From assembly GCA_024760905.1 (NCBI GenBank), contig CM045731.1:52321001-52385000 (forward strand): a stretch of DNA of 64,000 nt, read 5' to 3'. A program made the position numbers and the translations under genes. Within the stretch, counting starts at the first letter, position 1; each line of letters opens with the position of its first letter. This DNA is from Plotosus lineatus. Lineage: Eukaryota > Chordata > Actinopteri > Siluriformes > Plotosidae. The notes below the pieces were generated by a model. It ran no database searches. It saw nothing but the letters and a program-made list of their open reading frames with translations, and was not told where the DNA came from. Shown here in pieces: positions 16,000 through 26,665 of the stretch.

Positions 16000-16360
16000 T
16001 TGGGCAGTGGTGGCCTGGCGGTAAAGGGTGCTGGATCACTGATCCTAAGGTTGGGGGTTCGAGTCCCACTCTCCACAAGGTTGTCACTGTCCCCCCCAGG
16101 GCAGCTAACTGGGTTATCAAAGGCCAGGCCATGTCGCTCACTGTCTATGGTGAGAGGTTCATGTAAAAGAACCATTGCTGACTTTCGACAAGAGTAGGCT
16201 GCATAGCTGTCAGCGTGTTTCTGCCTCTTGCTAAGGGTTGTGTCAGGAAGGGCATCCGACCCATGCCAAACCCATGCCAAATCAAACATGCGAATCACAC
16301 GATTCGCTATGGCGACCTCTGAAAAAAAAAGAGAGAAGGCCAAAAGGAAAAGAAGAAGAC
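16000..16360 (+). mobile_element. RTE-tailed tRNA SINE (family 1)
   Basis: Complete copy from CAGTGGTGGCCTGGCGG through the B box (GGTTCGAGTCCC) to AAGGAAAAGAAGAAG. It sits directly after an (AAT)n tract at 15945-15985. Confidence 0.85.
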
Positions 16361-16552
16361 TCATACTTTGCATTAGCAACACAGATGTGACAATAAACAA
16401 GTGCACTCGGGGAGCGAAAATCTTCACCAGACCCAGCAGTTTTCCATATGGATCAAAATGTCACAATGTTAAACCCCTTTCACACCTAGCAGCGATAATT
16501 ATCATCAACATGCGTTTTAGAGTCCTTTCTTCCCCTAGCCAGGGGGTTAGAC

Positions 16553-16881
16553 TTTCAGCTTTTTTCCCCTTTTATCAGGGGTCGCCACAGCAAATGATTC
16601 ACACGTTTGATTTGGCATAGGTTTTTACGTCGGATGCCCTTCCTGACACAACCCTTTAGCAAGGGACAGAAACACGCTGACAGCTTTGCAGCTATTCTTT
16701 TTACGAAAGTCAGCAATGGTTCTTTTACATGCCTCTCACCATAGACAGTGAGAGACATGGCCAACCTTTGATAACCCAGTTAGCTTCAATGGGGGGACAG
16801 TGACAACCTTGCAAAGACTTGAACCCCCAACCTTAGGATCAGCAATCCAGCGCCCTATACCACTAGACCATCATTGCCACC
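16553..16881 (-). mobile_element. RTE-tailed tRNA SINE (family 1)
   Basis: Complete minus-strand copy: GGGGTCGCCACAGCAAATGA tail first, 'ggatgcccttcctgac', then the head (TATACCACTAGACC). It opposes the copy at 16000. Confidence 0.85.
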
Positions 16882-16884
16882 ATA

Positions 16885-17660
16885 AGGAGCCACCAATTAG
16901 CTTACAGTGCATAATTTTTTAACTGTAGGACAGTGCTTCTCAAATATTTTCTGTGGCGCCCCCTCTAGGAAGGAAAAAACATTTCACGACCCCCACCGCC
17001 CTACGAGCGACTATAAATAGTATTATTTGTCTATAATATTATTAGTACACCTCTGCATAACATTTTGTCTTTATTAACATTAAAAACAAAAGAGAAAGAG
17101 TTCAACTTACAATAAAGAAAAATTTCATTCACAGTTTTTTTAATATGTAACGGAAAAGGGGTAAAGTGCACCATTGTGCCTGAAGTAAAAAAAAATACAT
17201 CCCTATTTAAACTCATTCAACTTATTTATGTCTTAATATCTCCGTCTCTCTCCACCTTTCTCTTTATTCCTGTTATAAATGTTTCTGTGTTGTTTCTTGA
17301 GGGGTTAACTGCACTTCATACTGATTGCTCGTACGAAAAACCGCCACACCATAGCGTGACAATGAGAGCGCCACTGCCAACTAGTGGAGTGGAGGTGCAA
17401 TTACAATTAATTCTCGTACACTATTCCAGAAAAGAATGTTCCCCAGGGTCATACACGCCCCCCACCTCCCCCACCCCCCCCACCCCGCATCATACAGCAG
17501 CTCCCTTGGGGGACGTGCCCCACTATTTGAGAAACACTGCTGTAGGAGGAAACCCGTGCAAGCACAGGTGGAATATCCCAACTCCACACAGAAACATCCT
17601 TGACAAGCCATTGACTCAAACCTAAGACCTTCTTGCTGTGAGTACCGTACCGACCCTGAT
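16885..17660 (-). repeat. Family-2 SINE-type repeat split by a hAT element
   Basis: 'caattagcttacagtgcat' and 'aactgtagga' before the hAT insertion continue after it as 'ctgtaggaggaaacccgtgc' and 'aaacctaagaccttcttgct'. Without 16931-17547 the SINE reads on. Confidence 0.75.
16931..17539. mobile_element. Non-autonomous hAT element, 609 bp
   Basis: Ends CAGTGCTTCTCAAATA and, reverse complemented, CAGTGTTTCTCAAATA. Flanked by a perfect 8-base duplication CTGTAGGA at 16923-16930 and 17540-17547, as expected for hAT. No transposase frame. Confidence 0.92.
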
Positions 17661-19084
17661 TTGAAAAGTGAAATATTTAAATTTGCATATACAGTATTGC
17701 CTTTTTATTGGCTTAAAGTCTTTAAGTGTTATGTAATTATTGTTTTTACCCCAAAGTAAATTTAACACGGTTTTAGTAAGTTCGGTATGATGTAATTATA
17801 CTAAAATAGAAATACTATTACGGTGATACATGTATTTGACTACTGTAAAGAGAGTAAATGTAATTTATTGTTTTCCATCCCAGGAACTAGTCATGATGAA
17901 AGAAATTCATACAAAAAGCAAAAACACGTAGAAAAAATAACCAGTACAGTATGTAAGCCTCGAAAAGTAGTGAAAGGGTATAAATAGATACTATGAATTC
18001 AAGACCAAAATAGCTTTTTTTAACAAATTTCTCATTGTGGCCGTAATGCACCGCAGTGTTGGATGTAGGTGGCTGACATCGTTCACAAGAGTGCGTGCCT
18101 GCCAGTAATCAGAGAGATGGGACTTCCCGGGGCCCGATTCCTAGCACCCACCCACCCTATTCACCCACCTACAAACACACATAAAGCCAGCTCGCTATTA
18201 CAGCAACCACAGTGGTTTGGGATCCAGCTCATTCCAAGCTAAACACCCACTCCAGCTTACTTTCGGTCATGGGGGTATCCTGCCGTATTGTTTTGCTGCC
18301 CTCATTTTTCTCATTTACTTTATGCTATATCATGACTCGTATTATATGTGTATATATATATATATATACATACATACATACATACATACATGCTTATATT
18401 ACCATCTCCTGCTGTTGCCTCATGCTTCACTTAGCTTCACTTACCTCTCTTATCCATTGCAGTGTATAACCCAACACTGACCACGGGAATTCACACACCC
18501 TCATAATGACCCCACCAAACTATTTTCATCCTCGTAAGTCGGATTAATGATCCCACATTTTGTGTATGTTGTATAATACACCCAGATCAGTGCAACCTAA
18601 GAGGGAATTTCACAAATAGATGTGATCGAACGTGCTCCCCCCTTCCAAAATGCATGGAAAAAACCCTTCGGAGCTAATTACAATGAGAGCATTTGTTTCC
18701 TTGGTTTGTGGTCACGTTTGGGAAAGTTCATCCTACCCTTCTGCTGGGAAAAATGGAAAATATGTGCATGTGTGTTCAAGTTTATTTCATTTATTTCCTA
18801 GGCAATAATAATTCTGAGTGTAAGATAATACGCGGAATACAAAGACGTTTTCAACGCCTTTCAATCCCCCATATATCATTGCTTGCCTTTTTATCCATGC
18901 TAGACTTTATTTCTCATGAAAACACACACACCGCCGTAAGATGGGGTGTACGTATGTGTTTACAATTAATCTATTCCCATGTACAGGTCAGAGTTCAATC
19001 CAGGTCATTACACATCAGTCAGGTAATAAAGACTCTGATAAGTCTGAGAGTCACTAACTTGCTCATTTTGCCAGACTGCTTAAT
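17661..19084. other. Intergenic stretch, no gene recognised
   Basis: AT-rich sequence with a (TA)n/(CATA)n tract at 18350-18392. No coding or repeat unit I can name. Confidence 0.5.
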
Positions 19085-19440
19085 CCTACAAATAGAATCA
19101 CATCACAGGGAGGCTGGAGCCTATCGCAGCCGACATGAGGCACAAGCGAGGTTCATCCTGAAATGCCCACCATACCATCGCATTCCAATACACATACACA
19201 CAACCATTCACACTCACTTCCATACCATGGGGCCATTTGGACAAGCCATTTAACATACTGTGCAAGTCTTTGGACTTTTGGAGGAAACAAGAGTACCTGG
19301 AGTAAACCCAGGCAAGCATGGGAAGAACCTGCAAACCACATGCAGAAAAGCCCTCGCCAAACCTCTGACTTGAACCCGGGACCAACTTTCTGTGAGGAGG
19401 ATGTGACACCTTGTTTTTTGACAATGAACCACAGATCATG
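19085..19440 (-). repeat. Family-2 SINE-type repeat
   Basis: 'gggaggctggagcctatcgc', 'tggggccatttggacaagcc', 'tttggacttttggaggaaac' and 'ttgaacccgggaccaac' appear in order. Confidence 0.75.
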
Positions 19441-19639
19441 GTCACCAGGTCATGGCCATCCATTTTGGTGAGGAGGACATCATTAAAAATAACAACTGAA
19501 CCTCAAACCAAAATGAAGTCAGGAGGCCGTCAGGGTTGTCCTATGCTCTCGGCTACCGTCCAGTAAAGTTTTTAAGGAAGCATAGAAACTCAGCATATAC
19601 TTGAGTACCTTTTAGATTTCAGCAATACATGTGATTGTT

Positions 19640-20060
19640 TAAGGTGGCACAGGGCATAGCAGTTAGCATGTCCGCCTCATAGACTGGGTTCAAGTTGCAG
19701 GTTCAACAAGGGTGTTTCTGTGTGTAGTTTACACATACTGCCCATGCTTGCTCAGGCTTCAACTGGGTCCTCCGGTTTCCTCCCGCACTCAAAAGACATG
19801 CACATTAGGTTCATTGGCGGTTATAATTTGCCCTAGTTGTGGGTGTGAGTGTGAATGGTTGTGTGTGTTTCCTGCAATGCGCCGGCAAGCTTCTCAGGGT
19901 ATACCCCGCCTTGGCACAGTGTCGGGTCAGATGGGCTCCAGCCTTTGCATGTCCTTAATCGGATGCTTGTATGGGTTTCCTCTGGGTACTCCAGTTTCCT
20001 CCTACAGTCCAAAGATGTGCAAGTTAGACTAATTGGTGTTCCAAAATGCCACTAAGTGTG
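19640..20060 (+). repeat. Family-2 SINE-type repeat, one copy plus a second partial
   Basis: Head near 19640 (GGTGGCACAGGGCATAGCAG), 'gtttcctcccgcac', 'gtataccccgccttgg', then a repeated 'ggtttcctctgggtactcc' unit at about 19973, showing two overlapping copies. Confidence 0.65.
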
Positions 20061-20126
20061 AGAGTGGCTGAATAAAACAACATAAATTCTAATATAATAC
20101 TCTATAATATAATATAGGAGGCAGTG

Positions 20127-20478
20127 AAGGTGGAGTCAGTGGTGGTCTAGTGAATAGGGCGCAGGATCGCTGATCCTAAGGTTGGGGGTTCGAGTCCCCA
20201 CAAGGTTGTCACTGTCCTCCCAGTACAGCTAACTGGGTTATCAAAGGCGGGCCATGTCTCTCACTGTCTATGGTGAGAGGTGTATAAAAGAACCATTGCT
20301 GACCTTCATAAAAAGAGTAGGCTGCAAAGCCGTCAGTGTGTTTCTGTCCCTTGCTAAAGGGTTGTGACAGGAAGGGCATCCGACGTAAAAAAAAACCCAT
20401 GCCAAATCAAATGTCAAATCAGATGATTCGCTGTGGCGACTCTCGAGAACAGGAAAAGGTCGAAAAGAAAAGACGATA
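20127..20478 (+). mobile_element. RTE-tailed tRNA SINE (family 1)
   Basis: Head GTCAGTGGTGGTCTAGTG with a damaged A box, B box GGTTCGAGTCCC, body 'gtgagaggtgtataaaag', tail 'gctgtggcgactctcgagaa'. Confidence 0.82.
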
Positions 20479-20865
20479 ATATAATGTAATATAATATAGA
20501 AAAAAGACAATTGTACAGTAACATTATTTTTATTATGTTATCTTTCACCTCTGGGTTGACTACTATATTGTTTGCATCGTTATGCAACAGTGCATGCTGG
20601 GATGGACATAGTGGCCGGGTGATAGTATGGGCAGCTCGGCTCTCCCCCTTCTCAAGCCAGAAACCACAGCAGTTAGCTTGAGCACCCAGTAAAGCTCTTA
20701 TCAACACTCAGCAGAACTTCCGGCACCCAACATCCCCCTTTCCTCTGTCTTCTCTCATTTTAATCACACATACACACACACACACAGGACAATTGTCCTT
20801 AACCTCACAGCTTTATTTAGTCACTATATAATGAAGAAATCTTACTGGACACACACCCCACACAC

Positions 20866-20870
20866 ACACA

Positions 20871-20928
<58 letters not shown>
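20866..20928. repeat. (CA)n joined to (TG)n, self-complementary
   Basis: A CA tract runs directly into a TG tract through ACACGTGTGT, so the locus can fold on itself. Confidence 0.9.
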
Positions 20929-20929
<1 letters not shown>

Positions 20930-21244
20930 ACAAAGAGATAAAAGATGAGCCATTTCGAAAGGTCTTGGACTATCTGTCCATTTTATCTTGAGTCCTATTG
21001 AGACATCGATACTGTACGCAATAAGTCTGTGGGTACAGGTTCCTCCTCTGGCTCCACAGGTTCAACATTTGTACAGTGAGAATCATTTTCTCAAAATGTA
21101 TTCCACGTAACTGCAGGTTTCTTAGAAGCCCAACGGCATCCGCTGCCATTTGCATACACATGAACCAAGAGCAGCAGACGAGGTTTCTCAAATCGATAAA
21201 TAAACATAACAATTATTATAATTGTTTAAAAAATATCTCATTCA

Positions 21245-21778
21245 TTTAGTCACTTATTTCCCAAACCGCATCATCTTATCAGGGTTGTGGGGAGACTGGA
21301 GCCTATCTTACCCAACTCTGGCAAAGGAACAGCCTGAACAGCTCACAGTTCACCCACACACAACTAATCACATTCACACCTAGGGGTAATTTGGAACAGG
21401 TAGTTAGCCTAATGTACGCTACGGAAACCGGGGATAAGTACCGGCCTGATGAGCCACGAGGCTAAGCCACTAGAGTCGGGTGTAAAAACCAAAAAGAAAC
21501 AGTTAGCCTAATGTGCATGTCTTTGGACTATAGGAGACAACCTGAAGGAAACCTATGCAGGTACTGGGAGAACACATAAATGCCACATAGAAACACTCTC
21601 GACCCCAGGACATGATCCCAGGGCCTTCCTGCTGTGGGATGGACATGATAACCACTACTACGACCACAGTAATTTAAAAAAAAACAATATGATATTGCAG
21701 GGCAGATGGAAGCTATCTCAGCAGACACTGGGTAAATTCGGGGTACACCCTAAACACCTCGCCAGATCATTGCAGGAA

Positions 21779-21837
<59 letters not shown>

Positions 21838-22000
21838 GCACAAAACCATTCATACTCAATCTCACAGCTAGGGACAATTTGGAAAAGTCAGGTATCCAGA
21901 TGTGTATGTCTTTGGACTGTGGGAGGAAACCGTAGTTCCCAGAGAAAACCCAGGCAAGCACAGAGAGGATATACAAGCTCAAATTCAGGATCTACACTAC
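21245..22000 (-). repeat. Cluster of family-2 SINE-type copies
   Basis: Repeated 'gagcctatctta', 'atttggaacagg', 'gtgcatgtctttggactata' and 'tgtctttggactgtgggagg' motifs mark two to three partial copies. A (CA)n tract at 21782-21834 interrupts the last. Confidence 0.65.
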
Positions 22001-22779
22001 AATGTTGCCAATATTATCTATAATAATATAAATAATACAATATTGAAATGTTTTATGTATGGCAATTTTATTACTTAAAATTAAATTAAAAATAATAAAC
22101 CTACTTTTAACCGTACAATGGTCTGGCAAGCTGTCCAGGGCGTACCCCACCCTCACTCAAAGTCAGCTGAGATGGGCGCTAGCCTCCCCCGTCCCTAATT
22201 AGGATTAAGAGGTTCGGAAAATGAATGAATGAATGAATAAACCTACTTTTAGGTACAGGGACAGTTTATTTTTATAGACCATAATAATGTATTAATATGA
22301 TACAAATTAGGTATGAATGTCAGACCCATGCTGTATGTTGCTCTAATTGTTTGGTTGGTTTTTTTAGTCATGTCCGGTCATATCATAAAATGTCACCGCA
22401 TTCATGAGACTCAACTATAAAATAACCCACTGCCAGTAATGTAAAAAGACAGGGGTACATTATAAAGCTGAACATGGAGAATACCTTAATTTTCGAAAGA
22501 CATGTTAATTAGTAACGATGCATAACTTCAAACTGAAACTGCCACCATGCACTTTAAACCGGTGCCATTGTTTCATTCTGAATCTCTGATGCTGCAGAAA
22601 CAGAAATGTGTCACTGTGTGATTACTCATGAACATCATCTAGTTCGTGGCATGAATTGATAACACATTTTAACACATCATCGGTTAGTTCTTGACTCCGA
22701 TTGATCAGGATGGTCTTAGAAGCGACAAGTCAAATCACAGGTTTATATGAACACATCAAACCTACTTGGTAATTCAAAA

Positions 22780-23190
22780 TTCATGAGTCTTTATTGTCAA
22801 TATATTCACACATAACAAAATTTCGTATGACATTCTCAGTATTAAAAGGTGCAAGCAAGACAATAAACTGCAACTAACGCTGTCAAGAACAGAACATAAG
22901 TAATTCTGTTCACTAAACTTTAAGTAAAGATCCTAATTCTTTCATTCGTTCATTTTCTGAATGGTTAATCCTAATTCCAGTCACCAGGAGGCTGGTGCCC
23001 ATCTCAGCTGACTCTGGACGAGGGCAGAGTACACCCTGGACAGCCCGTCAGTCCATCGCAGGGCAGAAACACACTGGCGGCTATGCAGCTACTCTTGTCA
23101 AAAGTCAACAAAGGTTCTTTTACATGAACCTCTCACCATAGACAGTGAAAGACACAGCAAGCCTTTGATAACCAAGTTGGCTGCACTGGG
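22780..23190 (-). repeat. Composite repeat: LINE-type 3' end + family-2 tail + family-1 SINE
   Basis: 'ttattgtcaatatattcac' with 'aaaaggtgcaagcaag' resembles the 3'UTR of fish L2/Rex1-type LINEs. It is followed by a family-2 tail (22940-23060) and a minus-strand family-1 SINE fragment (23062-23190). The same mosaic recurs at 25675. Confidence 0.65.
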
Positions 23191-25154
23191 GGAAAAGTAA
23201 AAATATAAAATATAAATGCATACTCTGGACCTATGAATGACAATTAAACACTGAGATATACAATGCCTATAATATAACACCATACCAAATATTGTTCCTG
23301 TAGGAAAAACAAACAGGGATAATCCACTTAAAATGTCTGCCGATATTGTGCATTATAATATGAGATGTTTACCTAGCATTTGCGAAAGGAGTCTACAGTG
23401 TCAGAGCTTTGTAGTTTTAAAAGATAGACATTGGTATAGAATGTCTGAAGAAAGCTATAGGGTATTGGAAAATTCAAGTTAAACTAGAAGCAGTTCTTAA
23501 AGCTCTGTGGATGGGACGTCCCAGGGTGTGTATGAAGCGCCCCTGTGTATGACATCACCACTAAGTGGTCTGCCCATTATATGACACATCCTAGAATTAC
23601 AGTCACATATTTTCTATCAATGCAAAGACTATCAGTTGAGATCTGTGAGTTGTTGGGACACATCAGGCTGTAAATATTTACAAGGTCATCTCTAGAGAGT
23701 GTGGAAGAAGTTCAAAACCATTGTTACTCATCACAGAAATGGTCTCCTGACAAAGCTCACTCTCAGAGCAAGGCATGTAATAGTTTGCACGGTCATAAAG
23801 GAATCTAAACACCAAAATCCTCTCTCACATCTTCAAATGGTGATGTTCATAATTCTACCATTCTGAGAATACTGAACAAAACAAACTGCTCCTCAAAAAA
23901 TAAGTTTTCTGCTAATGTACAATCTGCTGAATATCTCACGAACAAGCCAGATGAGGAAAAAAAAAATCTTTTAGGTTTAAATTAGAAGCAGGATGTATAG
24001 AGTGAGGAATAGTCTGGTGGTGGTAGTCACATGTTTTGGCCTGTTTTGCTGCAGCTGGACCAAGACATCTTTCTATCGTTGAATGATTAAAAAGCATGCT
24101 AACGAATTCTATAGAAATTTATACATAGGACTTCAGGGCTCATGCAGGAAGACAAGTCATCTTGCCAAAAGTAGTTAAAGAAGTCCAGAACTTTGGAGTG
24201 GTAGACCCAACACCACTTTGAGCTGGAGCACATCACACCATTCTGTTGTTAGAGATTTTTTTTAATAATGGTGATTTCTATCTCTGATTTATGAACCTTT
24301 CAGTCAGGAAACAGTTTATTCCTTCTTCAGGGCTGTTTGGTCACCGTTTTAAATAAATATGCATAAAGGCACAAAGCTGCAACAACAAAACAGCAATCAA
24401 CCATTTGTGCTTTTGACCCCATAACCTTTATTGGAAAATGTATCTTTTCACGAAACACATCATGGCAAGTCATATTATATTCTTTGCAACACAAAGGATT
24501 ATTTCGAAATGCAGTTTGTGGTATACTTGCAAAAACACAGTGCTATATTGCGAAATATTCTCTCAGGCCACACTACTGCTGAAAGTAGACTCCGATGAAG
24601 AATATCTATACAGAGACCTGTTCAAGACAACATTAAACAGAATATTATTGCTTTGGAGATGCAGCTCCTCCTGCTCAGAGCATAACACCTATTCAACAGA
24701 CACTGTTTAATAGGACATATAACCCAGCACAGGTCTGTAAACAGATCTTGAATGTAGTGCTTGTAATTGAAAGAGCTGAGTATGGAGGAAAAGACCTCTG
24801 ATCCCAGTGAAGCCGGAGTAGTAAATAGACCTGAAGTGCATGCAGGGAAAATCCCTATGGAGATTGGTTTTCACAGTGCTGCTTCCCAGAAGAGGTGACC
24901 AGCCCGATTATGACAGCTGCTTGGAGGAGGATGTATTAAATTAAAACAGGGGGGAAAAAACATACGATTGTGTGTAATTATGGACAGAATTCTTGTCATT
25001 GGGGCCTATGAATCATTACACAAATATAAACATGCACTAATAGTACTATACAAGCAATACATAACTTAATGTTGTCCAAAAATTAGCAAGAGAATACTTT
25101 AGCTAGTAAGTGCAATTTAAGTTTGACGTACAATGGACAGTAATTTACATTTAG
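23191..25154. other. Intergenic stretch with a possible Tc1 relic
   Basis: 23640-24260 (+) has scattered Tc1-like phrases (GLLTKLTLRARHVIVCTVIKE and a GGG-MFW-like block) broken by stops. The remainder shows nothing I can name. Confidence 0.4.
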
Positions 25155-25600
25155 ATTGCATGGTGGTTAAGCATGGTGGTTAAAACATCCATTTCATAGC
25201 AAGAAGATCCTGGGTTTAAGACCCCAGGATGTTCCTCTGTGCAGTTTGCATGTGCTGCTTGCGCTTGATTGGGTTTCCTTCAGGTACTCAGGCATCCACC
25301 GACAATCCAAAGACAAACATATTAGGCTAATTGATTTTAATACGTAAACCGTATAAAGCCCCCAATGGAAATTCGGTTTCGGTCCAGTGGGCTGCCATAC
25401 AGTAAACACCCGGAGAGCAGTTGGGGCTTCGATGCCTTGCTCAATATCACTTCACCCATAAAGGTGGAGAAAGAGAAGGTGTAGTTGACTCCTCCCTGCC
25501 ACTACATATATTTCCTGCTGGTTCAGGAATTGAACCAGAAACCATTTGTTTCCAAACCTGATTCTCTAACCACAGCTAGCCACAGCTGCCTCACACTGGC
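25155..25600. repeat. Family-2 copy (+) joined to a family-3 SINE (-)
   Basis: 'gcatggtggttaaaacatcc' and 'gcaagaagatcctgggttta' start family 2. From about 25340 'ccagtgggctgccatacag' and 'attgaaccagaaaccatttg' read as a minus-strand family-3 SINE. Confidence 0.6.
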
Positions 25601-25674
25601 GGTTTCAAATTGCCCTGAGTAAGAATGGTTGAACGTGCTGCCCTGCAAAAGACTCATTCATTCATTCATTCATT

Positions 25675-26105
25675 CATTTGGCGTTCTCAACATTAAAAGG
25701 TGCAAGCAAGATAATAAACTGCAACTAACGCTGTCAAGAGAACACAAGTAATTCTGTACACTAAACTTTAAGTAAAATTCCTTTCATTCGTTCATTTTCT
25801 GAACCAGTTAATCCTAATTAGGGTCGCGGGAAGGCTGGTGCCCATCTCAGCCAACTCTGGGCGAGGGCAGAGTCTACCCCGGACAGCTCACCAGGCCAGG
25901 ACAGTTCACTAACGGCTATGCAGCCTACTCTTGACGAAAGTTAGCAATGGTTCTTTTACATGCCTCACAGTGAGAGACATGGCCGACCTTTGATAACCCA
26001 ATTAGCTGCACTGGGGGACAGCAGTCACAACTGTTGACAGTGGGGCTTGCACCCCCAATCTTAGGATCAGCAATCCAGCGCCTTACCACAAGGCCACCAC
26101 TGCAC
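25675..26105 (-). repeat. Second copy of the composite repeat
   Basis: Repeats 22830-23190 in the same order: 'aaaaggtgcaagcaag', 'aactgcaactaacgctgtca', 'aaactttaagtaaa', a family-2 tail, then a family-1 SINE on the minus strand running to its head at 26100. Confidence 0.65.
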
Positions 26106-26636
26106 AAAAATTGGAACTACCCCTAACTACTCTGTGCCCAGTTTAACCTCTGACAACAGGTACAGCTGTTACGATTAGCACATACAGACAGTGAGGACAA
26201 GAAGAGGCAGCATTCACATAAAAACTGTCCAAATAAAGTAATTAATTAATTAAAATTGTTAACACTACCAATTTTGATGCATTTGCCAATATCTGTGCAA
26301 AGGCCTTCCAGTAAAACCAAAGTGGTTTGGTACTTTACATTGGGCAGAAGGCTTATTTTTGTCATGGCTTGTTGGTTTTAAATTCAAAATGACACAATGG
26401 AAAAGACAATATGGGCAAAACAGCATGGAATGAGCAAATAACTCTGGTTAAGTTGTCCACACAGTGGGACAGGAAGGTCCCAGGACATGAGTAGTCCACA
26501 ACTGTACTAAATTAGTGCGTTATAGATCAGCATGACAAACACAGACATGTGCACTTTCGAGAATTTCAGCTTTGAATTATAGTTTATGATTATGATTATT
26601 ATTATTATTATGATTATTATTATTATTATTACTATT
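26106..26636. other. Intergenic stretch with (ATT)n
   Basis: AT-rich; an ATT/GATT microsatellite at 26585-26635 lies just before the LINE. No gene seen. Confidence 0.5.
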
Positions 26637-26665
26637 ACTGCACATTATAATAATTAAAAGTTAAT
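26637..26665 (+). repeat. Target site duplication, left copy
   Basis: 29 bases starting ACTGCACATTATAATAAT, repeated at 29804-29832 with two mismatches. Confidence 0.88.

Noticed and set aside
21782..21834. Regular short repeats suggestive of an array
   Set aside because: A simple CA microsatellite; no spacer-repeat structure, so not a CRISPR array.
24438..24710. 90-codon plus-strand frame near a Tc1 relic
   Set aside because: No recognisable motif, AT-rich, no splice signals or neighbours to support it.
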